63,419 bases of DNA, from NCBI GenBank assembly GCA_028281765.1, contig JANQJF010000047.1, positions 1 to 63,419 of the forward strand. The letters are read 5' to 3'. The notes beneath the pieces are model-generated. The model was not told where the DNA came from. It worked only from the letters and a program-made list of their open reading frames with translations, and made no database searches. The stretch is from Planctomycetota bacterium (lineage in GTDB: Bacteria; Planctomycetota; UBA1135; UBA2386). Below, one piece after another: positions 43,060-51,994 of the stretch (position 1 is its first letter; each line of letters opens with the position of its first letter). A program made the position numbers and the translations under genes.

Positions 43060-44198
43060 CCATGAAGAACGCCTGGTTCATCGCGCGGAAGGACATCCAG
43101 TACATGGTGCGCCAGTGGAGCACGTCGCTCTGGCTGTTCGTGATGCCGATCGTCTTCTTCTACTTCATCGGCACCGCCATGAGCGGACTCGCGGTGATGA
43201 CGAGCGGCGAGACGCCGCTCGCGGTCCGGGTGCCCGACGACGCGGGCTTCCTCGCCGACGAAGTCATGCGGCGCCTGGAGCAGTACGGCTTCGCGATCAC
43301 GCGTCCCGAATCGGACGCCGCGTTCGACGAGGCCTCACCCCGACTCGCGTTCCCTGCGAAGTTCACCGAGACCGTCCTCGACGGCACGGAGTCCGTGCTC
43401 GAACTCACGCACGACGAGAGCGGCCTCACGCGGGACTACGACGAACTGCGCGCGGGCCGGGCCAGCTTCACCGTGCTCGCCGACCTCGCCGCCGCGGAGA
43501 AGGACGGCCGCCCCGCGACGCCCGAGTCGATGGCCGCGCTCGACGACGCGTCACGCGGCCTGTCGCTGAAAGTCGTACCCGCCGGCGAGCGCATCGAGAC
43601 ACCGATGGGTTTGGACCAGTCCATCCCGGGCATGATGGTCATGTTCACGCTGCTCGTGCTGCTGACCTCGGGAGCGAGCATGCTCGTGCAGGAGCGCAAC
43701 GAGGGACTGCTCCGGCGCCTGGCATCGACCCCGATCTCACGCCGCGAACTCGTCTTGGGCAAGTGGATCGGCAAGATGATCCTCGGCGCCGTGCAGATCG
43801 GCTTCGCGATGCTGGCCGGCAGCGTGCTCTTCGGGTTCGACTGGGGTCCGAGCCTGCCGATGATCCTCGTCGTGATGCTCGGCTGGGGTGCACTCTGCGC
43901 ATCGCTGGGTCTTTGGCTCGGCTGTGTCGTGCGCACGGAGGCTCAGGCGACGGGCATCGGCGTGCTCGCCGCGAACGCGCTCGCCGCGCTCGGCGGCTGC
44001 TGGTGGCCGATCGAGATCACGCCGGAATGGGTGCAGACCCTGCAGAAGCTCGTCCCGACCGGCTGGACGATGGACGCGCTCCACGGGCTGATCAGCTTCC
44101 GCGCGGGCGCCGCGAGCGCGCTGCCGCACGTCGCGGTGTTGTTCGTCGCGGCGTGGGTCGTGGGCCGCCTTGCCGCGCGGCGGTTCCGCTACTCGTGA
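43056..44198 (+). CDS. ABC-2 type permease, second subunit
   Basis: 380 residues; the ATG overlaps the stop of the first permease. Same plan: N-terminal helix ('LWLFVMPIVFFYFIGTAM'), large extracytoplasmic loop, then 'PGMMVMFTLLVLLTSGASML', 'GWGALCASLGLWLGCVV' and 'LAALGGCWWPIEITPEWVQ'. 'ERNEGLLRRLASTPISR' is the cytoplasmic coupling motif shared by ABC-2 permeases. It completes an ATPase/permease/permease exporter. Confidence 0.92.
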   Translation: MTMKNAWFIARKDIQYMVRQWSTSLWLFVMPIVFFYFIGTAMSGLAVMTSGETPLAVRVPDDAGFLADEVMRRLEQYGFAITRPESDAAFDEASPRLAFPAKFTETVLDGTESVLELTHDESGLTRDYDELRAGRASFTVLADLAAAEKDGRPATPESMAALDDASRGLSLKVVPAGERIETPMGLDQSIPGMMVMFTLLVLLTSGASMLVQERNEGLLRRLASTPISRRELVLGKWIGKMILGAVQIGFAMLAGSVLFGFDWGPSLPMILVVMLGWGALCASLGLWLGCVVRTEAQATGIGVLAANALAALGGCWWPIEITPEWVQTLQKLVPTGWTMDALHGLISFRAGAASALPHVAVLFVAAWVVGRLAARRFRYS

Positions 44199-44266
44199 CA
44201 CCGCTGTGCCCGGTGGCGATCGGATACCCTTGCCCCCACGCCCATGGCGTCCCAAGGCAACCCACC

Positions 44267-45367
44267 ATGACTGACGAAGGCATCACCCGGCGTGACTCGA
44301 TGAAGTACTTCGCCGCCGCATCGGCCGCCGCCGCGAGCGGCTGCTCGCTCGGTGGCGAGCCGAAGCCCGCGGACGACCTCGTCCTCGGCGTCGAGGGCCT
44401 GGGCCCGCAGTGGCAGACGCGCGATCCGTTCTTGTTCTGCGCGCACCACGACGACAGGTATCCGACCGGCAACGAGAAGATGGGCCCACGCGCATCGCTC
44501 GAAGGCCGCCCGCTCGGGCAGGACTTCAGCCGGAAGGACGGCTGGAGCATGTATCACGGCCAGACCGTGCCAGGCTTCCCCCAGCATCCGCACCGCGGTT
44601 TCGAAACCGTCAGCATCGTGCGCAGTGGCCTCATGGATCACTCGGACTCGCTCGGCGCGAAGGCGCGCTTCGGCGGCGGCGACGTGCAGTGGCTGACGGC
44701 CGGCAAGGGCATCATCCACGCCGAGATGTTCCCGCTGCTCGAGACCGACGCGGAGAACCCGCTCGAGATGTTCCAGGTGTGGCTCAACCTGCCGAAGGCA
44801 GACAAGATGGTCGCGCCGTACTTCTCGATGCTGTGGCAGGACACGATCCCCGTGCATCGCGAGAACGGCGCGCAGGTCACGCTGATCGCCGGTGATCTCG
44901 GGGAGCGTCGCGCGCCCGCGTCGCCGCCGAACTCGTGGGCGGCGAAGGACGAGCACGACGTCGCGATCTGGACGATCAAGCTGGATGCCGGCGCGCGCTT
45001 CGAGCTGCCCGCCGCGCAGAAGGGGTCCAACCGCACGCTCTACTTCTTCGAAGGCTCCGGACTCCGCGTCGCGGGCCGCGAGGTGCCGGACTACCACCTC
45101 GTAGATCTCGTCGCGGACGCGGCGGTCACGCTCGAAGCACCGCAGCCGTGCGAGATGTTGCTCCTGCAGGGCCGGCCGATCGCCGAGCCGGTCGCGAAGT
45201 ACGGACCGTTCGTCATGAACACGCAGGAGGAGATCCGGCAGGCGTTCGAGGACTACCAGCGCACCCAGTTCGGCGGCTGGCCGTGGCCGAGTGACGACCC
45301 GGTGCATCCGCGCGAGGAAGGTCGCTTCGCGCTGCACGCGGACGGGCGGGTCGAGAAGCCGGCGTGA
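44267..45367 (+). CDS. Pirin-like bicupin with export signal
   Basis: 366 residues. The N-terminus has a twin-arginine-like start (RRDSMKYFAAASAAAASGC) whose cysteine could also be lipidated. The pirin N-domain metal site is visible as 'FPQHPHRGFETVS' with the later 'GKGIIHAEMF', giving the usual three histidines and a glutamate. The second cupin carries 'GSGLRVAGREVP'. Pirins bind iron and may have quercetinase or redox-linked roles; export of a pirin is unusual. It is 68 bp downstream of the ABC operon on the same strand and 4 bp before an SDR gene, so likely co-transcribed with the latter. Confidence 0.88.
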   Translation: MTDEGITRRDSMKYFAAASAAAASGCSLGGEPKPADDLVLGVEGLGPQWQTRDPFLFCAHHDDRYPTGNEKMGPRASLEGRPLGQDFSRKDGWSMYHGQTVPGFPQHPHRGFETVSIVRSGLMDHSDSLGAKARFGGGDVQWLTAGKGIIHAEMFPLLETDAENPLEMFQVWLNLPKADKMVAPYFSMLWQDTIPVHRENGAQVTLIAGDLGERRAPASPPNSWAAKDEHDVAIWTIKLDAGARFELPAAQKGSNRTLYFFEGSGLRVAGREVPDYHLVDLVADAAVTLEAPQPCEMLLLQGRPIAEPVAKYGPFVMNTQEEIRQAFEDYQRTQFGGWPWPSDDPVHPREEGRFALHADGRVEKPA

Positions 45368-45371
45368 CGCG

Positions 45372-46070
45372 ATGACGACAGGCGATCCATCCGTCGCGCT
45401 CGTGACCGGCGCGAACCGCGGCCTCGGCCTCGAGGTCTCGCGGCAACTCGCCGCGTGCGGCTATCACGTGCTGATGGGATGCCGCGACCTCGAGAAAGGC
45501 GCCGCGGCTGCGGACGCACTGCACGGCCCGAGCGTCGAGCTGTTCGAACTCGACGTCAGCGACGCCGCATCCATCGACGCCGCGGCCGAGCGTCTCGTCA
45601 GCAGTGGCCACAACCTGGACGTGCTCGTGAACAACGCGGCCGTGCACTACGACACGTGGCAGACGCCGTCGTCGTCGGACTTCGCGATCGTCGACGAAGC
45701 GTGGCGCACGAACGCACTCGGGCCATGGCGACTCAGCGCAGCGCTCGCGCCTCTTCTCCGACGTTCCGCGCACGGCCGCATCGTCAACGTGTCGAGCGGC
45801 GCGGGGTCACTCGGTTCGATGGGCGCCGGTACGCCTGCCTACAGCGTGACCAAGGCCGCACTCAACGCGGTGACCCGCCTGTTCGCCGACGAGCTCGCTC
45901 GCGACGGCGTGCTCGTCAATGCCGTGTGTCCAGGATGGGTCGCGACCGACATGGGCGGCGGCGGTCGTCCGATCCCGGAGGGCGCCGCGGGAATCGTCTG
46001 GGCCGCGACGCTGCCCGACGACGGTCCGACCGGCGGCTTCTTCCGCGACTCGCGGCCCGTGGAGTGGTGA
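45372..46070 (+). CDS. Short-chain dehydrogenase/reductase
   Basis: 232 residues. Classical SDR motifs: TGANRGLG cofactor loop, 'LDVLVNNAA', serine in 'VNVSSGAGSLG' and the catalytic YSVTK. 'VNAVCPGWVATDMGGG' follows as usual. NAD(P)-dependent oxidation or reduction of a carbonyl; carbonyl-reductase-like members share the 'TDMGG' end. Only 4 bp follow the pirin stop. Confidence 0.92.
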   Translation: MTTGDPSVALVTGANRGLGLEVSRQLAACGYHVLMGCRDLEKGAAAADALHGPSVELFELDVSDAASIDAAAERLVSSGHNLDVLVNNAAVHYDTWQTPSSSDFAIVDEAWRTNALGPWRLSAALAPLLRRSAHGRIVNVSSGAGSLGSMGAGTPAYSVTKAALNAVTRLFADELARDGVLVNAVCPGWVATDMGGGGRPIPEGAAGIVWAATLPDDGPTGGFFRDSRPVEW

Positions 46071-46080
46071 GACTGGCTCC

Positions 46081-47382
46081 TCACTTGCCGTCGGCAGCCT
46101 CGTCCGCGACTTCGATCGTCCACGACTCGCCGACGACGCCGTCCGCCCCGAGCACCCGCAGACGAAAGCGACCGGGCCGAAGCATCAGCGCGGGCACCGA
46201 CGAGCCCGGTCGCAACAACACCTGGTCGAGCGGCACCGTATCGTCCGGGTCGCCTTCGAAGAACGCCTGCACGAGCCGCACTCCCTCACCCTTCGCACGC
46301 GCGTCGTCGAGCGAAACCGGGATCCGCCCCAGCGTCGTCACCATCCAGTCGGGCCGGCCGGCCTGCAGCTTCTGCCGCGGCCAGAACACGTAGGCGTCGC
46401 AGTCGCTTCCGAGCGGGCTCCCCTCTGCGTCGAAGACGATCGTCGGTTCGCGCAGCCAACCACGCGCGTCGACGGCGCGGAAGATCGGGTCTTCGAGTTC
46501 GGATGTGAGCCGCTCGCTCATCGTCGGAGCGTAGATCGTGAACGGATCGATCCCGGTGAGTCGCGAGAGGACGGTCGCCATCGGGGTCCACCCGTCGGGT
46601 GCCGGCCGTTCCGACGCGTGAAGGCGCCCGGCGAGGATCAGCACGCGCGCCTCGGGATCCTTCGCGAACGTTCGCGTCTGGATGTTCTCGGCCTGGCGAC
46701 GATCTCGGAAACCGGACTTTCCGGGGGGACCACGCTCACTCGTGTCGTACGGCACGAGTTCGTAGCCGAGTTCTACGGCCACGCGCACCGCTTCGGCGAA
46801 GACCGGATCCATCGTGTAGTAGCCCGAATGGTAGTCCGGAGTCTCGAACCCTTCCCGAGCAACCGCCGGGGAGAAGCTCTCAGCGGCGAGGTAGCGATAG
46901 CCCCGTTCGTGCAGCCCACGGATCAGCGCGATGTAGAGCGAACGCGTCTGCGGCAGGTGATGCTCTTCGCCCCAGATCACGACGCGCGTCCCCTCCGCGG
47001 CCGCGAGGACGGCGTCCACCGCCGACTTCGGCTCGTAGCCGTCGAGATCGGGCACCGTGGCACCAACAGTGTTGGCTCGGCGGGCGAGTATGTCCATGGC
47101 CCGAAGACCGGCATTGGGCACGCCGAGGAACTGCTCGTAGTTGAGGCGAACCTCGGGGTAGATCTTCGCGAAGATCGGCGACGCGAGGTACTGCTCTTCG
47201 AGCCGGACCATCGCGAGGTAGGGCGCGAGTGGATTGCCGGCGTCGCGCGCTTCGCGTTCGAGCAGACCAGGGAAGATCAGCGCGGGCTGCGCATCAGGGT
47301 TCTGGGCCGGCGACCTCGGCACGAGGAGGCACAGCACGATCCCGGACATCACGGAGCGAGAGAGAACGCCGGCGAGCACCAT
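46081..47382 (-). CDS. Exported EreA/ChaN-like (TIKI superfamily-like) protein
   Basis: 433 residues with an N-terminal signal peptide ending near 'CLLVPRSPAQ'. The central domain has 'RVVIWGEEHHLPQTRSLY', 'YLAAESFSP', 'LVPYDTSERGPPG' and 'VLILAGRLHASERP': Glu/His motifs in the order seen in erythromycin-esterase/ChaN/TraB-like hydrolases. A beta-rich C-terminal ~80 residues ends the protein. The metal- or haem-binding residues look intact, but which reaction is catalysed cannot be told. The start could be eleven codons later. Convergent with the SDR gene. Confidence 0.7.
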   Translation of the reverse strand: MVLAGVLSRSVMSGIVLCLLVPRSPAQNPDAQPALIFPGLLEREARDAGNPLAPYLAMVRLEEQYLASPIFAKIYPEVRLNYEQFLGVPNAGLRAMDILARRANTVGATVPDLDGYEPKSAVDAVLAAAEGTRVVIWGEEHHLPQTRSLYIALIRGLHERGYRYLAAESFSPAVAREGFETPDYHSGYYTMDPVFAEAVRVAVELGYELVPYDTSERGPPGKSGFRDRRQAENIQTRTFAKDPEARVLILAGRLHASERPAPDGWTPMATVLSRLTGIDPFTIYAPTMSERLTSELEDPIFRAVDARGWLREPTIVFDAEGSPLGSDCDAYVFWPRQKLQAGRPDWMVTTLGRIPVSLDDARAKGEGVRLVQAFFEGDPDDTVPLDQVLLRPGSSVPALMLRPGRFRLRVLGADGVVGESWTIEVADEAADGK

Positions 47383-47443
47383 GACTCACGGACGGGGCGC
47401 CATGTCTCGAACTCCCCGTACGCCAAGACCGGCGCTGTCACGC

Positions 47444-48091
47444 CTACAGCGAGCGCAACACCGCGAGCGTCGCCTCCGGCTCCGGCCGCACCGTGTAGTC
47501 CGGATCCGCATCGATGCTGCGGATCACGCCGCCGGTGTCGATGACCAGACGCGCCGGCATCGGCAGCTCCCACGACTCGTCGCCGTTGTAGTTCGGCAGA
47601 ACGATGTCGAAGCCCGCGTAGATCGTCCGCAGATCCTCCGGCAACGAGAACACGAGCCCGAGCTTCCGCGAGAAGGCGTTGCCTTCGTCCTGCAGCACCG
47701 GGAAGCCGAGCTTGTGGCGGTCACGGATGGCCGCGTTGTGCTCGGGCAGCTGCGGCGAGATCGCAACGACCTTTGCTCCGAGGGCGGTGAATTCGTCGAG
47801 CGATCGGTGCAGAGCGTACAGCTCCGCGTTGCAGTAGGGTCACCAGAAGCCGCGGTAGACGGTCAACACGAGCGGCCCCTGCGCGAGCAGGGACGTCGAG
47901 TCGACGACGTGGCCGTCCGGGTCGGGCAGCGAGAACGCCGGGAACGCGTCGCCGGGACCGGGCAGCCCGTCGAGGATGCCGCTGTTGCGCAGGTCGTCGG
48001 TCGCGCGGTGCATCACCGCGAGCGCCTCGGCGGGCGCCTGCTTGGCGAAGCCGGCCTTGATCGTGTCGAGTTTCTTCTGGAGGTTGCTCAT
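47444..48091 (-). CDS. Peroxiredoxin-like (AhpC/TSA) selenoprotein; in-frame TGA at codon 84 read as selenocysteine
   Basis: 215 residues if the TGA at 47840-47842 is read through. The first part is a thioredoxin-fold start ('PGDAFPAFSLPDPDGHVVDS', 'GPLVLTVYRGFW'), and the frame continues immediately after the TGA with 'PYCNAELYALHRSL', 'GAKVVAISPQLPEHN', 'LGFPVLQDEGNAFSRKLGLV' and 'PMPARLVIDTGGVIRSIDAD'. In AhpC/TSA relatives the motif is YRG.WCPYC; here the first cysteine, the peroxidatic residue, is exactly the TGA, giving W-U-P-Y-C. A hairpin that fits the bacterial SECIS pattern starts 13 bases later. The start at 48091 (MSNLQKKL) is preferred over a GTG eight codons upstream. A nonsense mutation is the alternative, but would have to hit the active-site codon with no other decay visible. 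Confidence 0.85.
47809..47827 (-). promoter_or_regulatory. Candidate bacterial SECIS hairpin
   Basis: On the coding strand GCGGAGC (47827-47821) pairs with GCTCTGC (47815-47809), seven pairs including one G-U, around the loop UGUAC. The loop begins 19 bases after the TGA and has a G at its second position, both within the published bacterial SECIS consensus (apical loop 16-37 bases from UGA, G among its first two bases). Inferred, not tested. Confidence 0.6.
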
Positions 48092-48155
48092 CGTTCGCTC
48101 AGGCGTCGTTGGCACGCGCGAGGGGCCATCGGGGTCCGTTCTTTTTCGAAACGTC

Positions 48156-48878
48156 TCACTCCCGGTTGTAGATCACCGGCATCCGGCCTTTCCACTCCTC
48201 CCACACCTCATCCCCGGTCGCCAGCTCCGCCATGAAGTGCGCGACGTTGATCCGGGAAGTCTTCCCCGCGTCGAAGATCGCGCTTCGAGTCGGCGAGGGA
48301 TGCACGTCGTACTCCGTGACCGCGCCCTCGTTCGTGAGTCCGTCTGGGCGAACGGCCGCCCATTCGATCGCGACGTCGTTCTGTCCGACCTCACACCGCA
48401 GCACGTCCGCGGCCTGCTCGTTGTCGGCGTGCGGCGGTAGCAGCGCGCGCAGCAGTCCGATCACGCACTTCTGCGCGAAGGAGATCGGCTCGTCCAAGTC
48501 GCGGTTGCGGACCCCGGTCGTGTTCATGAGCACGAACCGGACCGGCGGCGCCGGCGCATGGGTTCGCGCGGCGGCACAGAGTCGCCGAACCGCCTGGGTC
48601 ACGAGGCGTCGGGGGCTGCCGAAGATGCCACGAAAGCTCAGCGTGTGACCGAGACACGACGCAATCGCGGCACAGCCGCGCGTGTGGTCGATGAGCTCGG
48701 CGTCGCTGAGGTCGAGCACGGCCCCAGGGACGACTTCACACCTCTCGTGACTCCGAACATCGTCCGGCAAACCGCCGGGAGACCGGACGATCGCTCGCAC
48801 GGATTCCCCACGCGCGAGCAGCTGCTGCACGAGAAGTCGGCCAGTCGCACCGGTCGCGCCTACAACGAGGACAGTCAT
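48156..48878 (-). CDS. NAD(P)-binding (NmrA/extended-SDR-like) protein
   Basis: 240 residues from the ATG at 48878. The N-terminal dinucleotide motif is VVGATGATGRLLVQQLL; then 'VRAIVRSPGGLPDDV', 'AAIASCLGHTLSF', 'FVLMNTTGVRN' and 'IEWAAVRPDGLTNEG' follow the atypical-SDR plan without the classical YxxxK. Such proteins reduce flavins or quinones, or act as redox sensors. It lies 64 bp upstream of the selenoprotein gene on the same strand and may be co-transcribed with it, which would fit a redox role for both. Confidence 0.85.
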   Translation of the reverse strand: MTVLVVGATGATGRLLVQQLLARGESVRAIVRSPGGLPDDVRSHERCEVVPGAVLDLSDAELIDHTRGCAAIASCLGHTLSFRGIFGSPRRLVTQAVRRLCAAARTHAPAPPVRFVLMNTTGVRNRDLDEPISFAQKCVIGLLRALLPPHADNEQAADVLRCEVGQNDVAIEWAAVRPDGLTNEGAVTEYDVHPSPTRSAIFDAGKTSRINVAHFMAELATGDEVWEEWKGRMPVIYNRE

Positions 48879-49071
48879 CGGCGGCAGGGTAGCGCGGCGG
48901 CGACCGATCGCGAAATCCGACACGACGCGCTTTCCGGCACAAGCAGGACCGATTCGGTGCTCCCTCGTCCCGCCGATACCACTCCCGTCGACGCCCGATG
49001 ACGGGAGCGAAGGAGTGCACCACCGAGATGCACAGTGACTGGATACCCATCGGACGGAGCTGTGAGGGCGG

Positions 49072-49425
49072 TCACCGTCCGTTCGGCTTCGGCGCGTCTC
49101 TGCCGACCTCGTTCGCGCTCTTCGCCCGCTCCGCCGCCTCGATCGCCTGCTCCAGTTCCTTCTCGGGCAACTCGAACTTCGGGATCAGGCCCCCGCCATC
49201 TCCTTCGACGCGGATCCGCCTGCCGTCCGGCATGGTGATGGTCGTGCCCGGACGCGATCCGCGTCCACCGTTGCTCGCCATGACGACGAAGAGCACGATC
49301 AGGAGCACGACCGCGACGATGACGGGCCCTACCAGAGACGATCCGCCGGAGCCCCCGCCGGTAGCGTGCAGCGAGTGATGGTGATCCTGTAGGTGCTGGT
49401 GATGCGCGTGGTCGAAGTCGTCCAT
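49072..49425 (-). CDS. Small membrane protein with histidine-rich N-terminus
   Basis: 117 residues from the ATG at 49425 (a longer 131-codon version starts at 49467). The first 20 residues are rich in His and Asp ('MDDFDHAHHQHLQDHHHSLH'), which could bind metal; one membrane helix follows ('LVGPVIVAVVLLIVLFVVM') and then a charged tail with 'ITMPDGRRIRVEGDGG' and a short helix. No family recognised. Confidence 0.65.
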   Translation of the reverse strand: MDDFDHAHHQHLQDHHHSLHATGGGSGGSSLVGPVIVAVVLLIVLFVVMASNGGRGSRPGTTITMPDGRRIRVEGDGGGLIPKFELPEKELEQAIEAAERAKSANEVGRDAPKPNGR

Positions 49426-49556
49426 GGTCTCGGCAGCCGCGATGATATCCGTTTGGGCGAGCGGCACAGACCGTCCATGGCCCGGAGCGGCGCGGCGTTA
49501 CGCGCGAATCGAGAATCCCGTTTCCCCCACCCCGTTCACGCGCTAAGCATCCACCC

Positions 49557-50159
49557 ATGACCCCCGAACCCGCACCCGAGAACCGCAGCGGCCTCGCCCG
49601 CTTCGCGCACGGGCGGTTCGGGACTCCGATGCTCTGCTTCCTGTCGTTCACCGACGCGTGCATCTCGCCGGTCATCCCCGAGATCCTGCTCGTGCCGCTC
49701 GTGCTCGGGCGCCCGGATCGGCGCTGGCGCTACGCGTTCCTCGTGTCCTTGGCCTCGGTGATCGGCGGCGCGTTCGGCTACCTGCTCGGCATGTACGCGT
49801 GGAACTCCGGGCTCGATCAGCTGTTCTTCGAATACGTCCCCGGCTTCACGCAGGAACGGTTCGACAGCGTGAGCCAGGGGTTCGGCAACCAGACGTTCTG
49901 GGTCATGTTCGCGGCCGGGTTCACGCCGCTGCCGTACAAGGTCTTCACGGTCGTCGCCGGTGTGTTCCACGACAACGTCGCGTTCTCGACGTTTTTCGTC
50001 GCGTCGGTGCTGAGCCGCTTCTTGCGCTTCTACCTGACGGTGTGGCTGCTCCACGAATTCGGGCGACACGTGCTCGACAAGGTGTCCCGCAACGCGTTTC
50101 GCGTGTGCCTGCTCGTCATCTTGATCGGCGCGCTGCTGCTGATGTGGATCGAGCTCTGA
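49557..50159 (+). CDS. VTT-domain (DedA/YqaA-like) membrane protein
   Basis: 200 residues with four to five membrane helices. 'FLSFTDACISPVIPEILLVP' and 'GGAFGYLLGMYAWNSG' are the first VTT half, 'FAAGFTPLPYKVFTVVAGVF' the re-entrant 'G.TP.P.K' motif typical of YqaA-like members, and 'SRFLRFYLTVWLLHEFG' the conserved arginine helix. DedA/VTT proteins are lipid-transport (flippase-like) proteins that keep undecaprenyl-phosphate or phosphatidylethanolamine balanced. Divergent from the histidine-rich gene. Confidence 0.92.
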   Translation: MTPEPAPENRSGLARFAHGRFGTPMLCFLSFTDACISPVIPEILLVPLVLGRPDRRWRYAFLVSLASVIGGAFGYLLGMYAWNSGLDQLFFEYVPGFTQERFDSVSQGFGNQTFWVMFAAGFTPLPYKVFTVVAGVFHDNVAFSTFFVASVLSRFLRFYLTVWLLHEFGRHVLDKVSRNAFRVCLLVILIGALLLMWIEL

Positions 50160-50168
50160 GAGGCCCGA

Positions 50169-50975
50169 TCACACAGGCGGCGCCGGCACGATCACGACCG
50201 GGAACGTGCCCGCGCGCATGACCTCGCGGCTCACGCTGCCGAGGAGCCAGCGCCACAGCGCCGACTTGGGTGCGGCCGCGGTGCAAACGAACGCCGCATC
50301 CTCGAGCTTCGCGTGCTCGACGATCCCGGCGGCGGTGTCCGGGGCGGTCACGACCTGCGTCGCGACGGCGGTCGCGTCGCCGCCACCGAGCTCGGCAGCG
50401 TGCGCCTTCAGCAGCGGCGATTCTGCTGCGGATTCTTCGCCGATCACGAGGAGGGTCATCGGCAGCGACAGCGCCTGCGCGATGCGGCGCGCGACCGGGA
50501 ACGCGCGGGCGGCCGTCTCCGACAGGTCGCTCGTGACGACGATCCGACGGTTCTCGCCAGCGTCGTCGTCGTAGGCCGGCACGCAGACGACCGGGACGGG
50601 CGACGCATCGAGCAGGCTCTCGGCGACGCTGCCGAGCCGTAGTCGCTGCAGGCCGGTGCGCCCGTGCGATGCGACGACGAGAAGCTCGGCCGCGAGAGCC
50701 ACGGCTTCGCTCGCGATCCCCGCGACGACATCCTCGGCTTCGAGCACCCGCGTCTTGACGTCGCCGCCGAGTCCGCTGGCGAGCTCGGTCAGTTCGCGCT
50801 CGGCGTCCGCCTTGTCGAGGTCGACCGAGCCGCTGAAGGCGGGTGCGAGCGCAGGCGCGTGCACGACGTGCAGCAGCACCAGCGACACGCCGAGCGAGTC
50901 GGCGAGCTGTTTGGCGGCGGGCAAGGCGCGTCGGGCCGCGTCCGAGAGATCGGTAGTGACGACGATCGTGCTCAT
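50169..50975 (-). CDS. Tandem universal stress protein
   Basis: 268 residues made of two Usp domains, opening 'MSTIVVTTDLSDAARRALPA' and, near residue 143, 'RRIVVTSDLSETAARAFPVA'. The first domain keeps the nucleotide loop 'SHGRTGLQRLRLGSVAESLL'; in the second the glycines are lost ('APKSALWRWLLGSVSREVM'), so only the first half is likely to bind ATP. Tandem Usp proteins act in stress survival. Convergent with the VTT gene, 9 bp apart. Confidence 0.94.
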   Translation of the reverse strand: MSTIVVTTDLSDAARRALPAAKQLADSLGVSLVLLHVVHAPALAPAFSGSVDLDKADAERELTELASGLGGDVKTRVLEAEDVVAGIASEAVALAAELLVVASHGRTGLQRLRLGSVAESLLDASPVPVVCVPAYDDDAGENRRIVVTSDLSETAARAFPVARRIAQALSLPMTLLVIGEESAAESPLLKAHAAELGGGDATAVATQVVTAPDTAAGIVEHAKLEDAAFVCTAAAPKSALWRWLLGSVSREVMRAGTFPVVIVPAPPV

Positions 50976-51059
50976 GGGCTCTCGGCGCCGAGATTACCGA
51001 CCGGCTCGGCAGGATGCACGCATGCTCGATCGACGCGCCGCCTCGGCTACGGTGGCCCC

Positions 51060-51773
51060 ATGTCCAAGGCCCCGATCCGCGCGCTCTGTCTGACCCTCGG
51101 CCTGTGTTTCGCGAGCGACGTGAGTCACCGCTCCATCACCCACTCCGCGAACGCCGCGACCGACCGCGTGCTCGAACTCGCCGTCGAAATCGTCAAGGCC
51201 GACACCTCGGACGAGCAGGTCGCCGCGGCGGCCGAGGCGCTCGCCGAGGCCGCGAGCGAGATGGATGGCCTGGAGTGGACCGCGGACGCCGGGTTCGCGT
51301 CCGAGAACGGCGGGAAGCGCTGGCTGCACGCGCGGATCTGGGGCTCGGTGGCCCACGCCGAGGCGGCGTCGCTCGCGTTCGACGGCAGCGAGGCGCTCGG
51401 GGACGTGACCGAGGTCACCGACCCGCGACGGCGTCAGGTCTGGCACTTCCGCAGTCTGCGGTCCCACAGCTACTCCGAGGATGCCGCGCGGCATCTCGAG
51501 GTCGTCGTCTTCCGGACCAAGCCCGGCACGACGCGCGAGACGAACCTCGAACGTTTCGACGCGGGCGAGAGCGAATTCGAGAAGGGCGAAGGACTGCTCG
51601 GGCACTCGCTCTGGCTCGCCCCGGACGGCCGCTGGGTGCACCTGCTGCGCTGGCGCTCCGCGGCCGACTACGCGAAGACCGGCAAAGCCCTGTTCCGGAC
51701 GAAGAACGTCGGCGGCTGGATTCGCTCGCTCGACTTCCGCCGCTTCACGGTCCTGCGCGGCGACCGGATCTGA
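51060..51773 (+). CDS. Exported protein with two dimeric-alpha/beta-barrel-like halves
   Basis: 237 residues from the ATG at 51060. The first ~30 residues look like a short export signal. Two halves follow with the same beta-alpha layout: 'VLELAVEIVKADTSDEQV...GLEWTADAGF...RWLHARIWGSVAHAEAA' and 'HLEVVVFRTKPGTTRETNLE...LLGHSLWLAPDGRWVHLLRW', like antibiotic-biosynthesis-monooxygenase/dimeric-barrel domains in tandem. No catalytic residues can be named. Confidence 0.6.
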   Translation: MSKAPIRALCLTLGLCFASDVSHRSITHSANAATDRVLELAVEIVKADTSDEQVAAAAEALAEAASEMDGLEWTADAGFASENGGKRWLHARIWGSVAHAEAASLAFDGSEALGDVTEVTDPRRRQVWHFRSLRSHSYSEDAARHLEVVVFRTKPGTTRETNLERFDAGESEFEKGEGLLGHSLWLAPDGRWVHLLRWRSAADYAKTGKALFRTKNVGGWIRSLDFRRFTVLRGDRI

Positions 51774-51994
51774 GACGCGCGCACGCACTCGCCGCCACCG
51801 GCCCCGCGATGCTCTCGCTCCACCGAAACCTCGGTGACTTGCCCGTTCCTCGACCAACCATCCATCCCAACGCCCGTTCCCACCCTCCCGCAACGCCTCT
51901 CTACACGCTTGCTTCACCTTCTCCGGAATCCGACCTCCCATATTGCCCGAACGGGACTTGAGTCGCCGGGTGCATACCTTGACTGTGTCCGTGC

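Noticed and set aside
45919..47544. Plus-strand 541-codon frame opposite the EreA/ChaN-like gene
   Set aside because: Crosses gene boundaries and has no recognisable domain; the minus-strand gene has a signal peptide and conserved motifs.
47840..48115. Separate 91-codon gene ending at the TGA, with a second gene starting downstream of it
   Set aside because: The two halves are one thioredoxin-fold protein in a single frame; the TGA replaces the catalytic cysteine, so selenocysteine reading explains it better than two genes.
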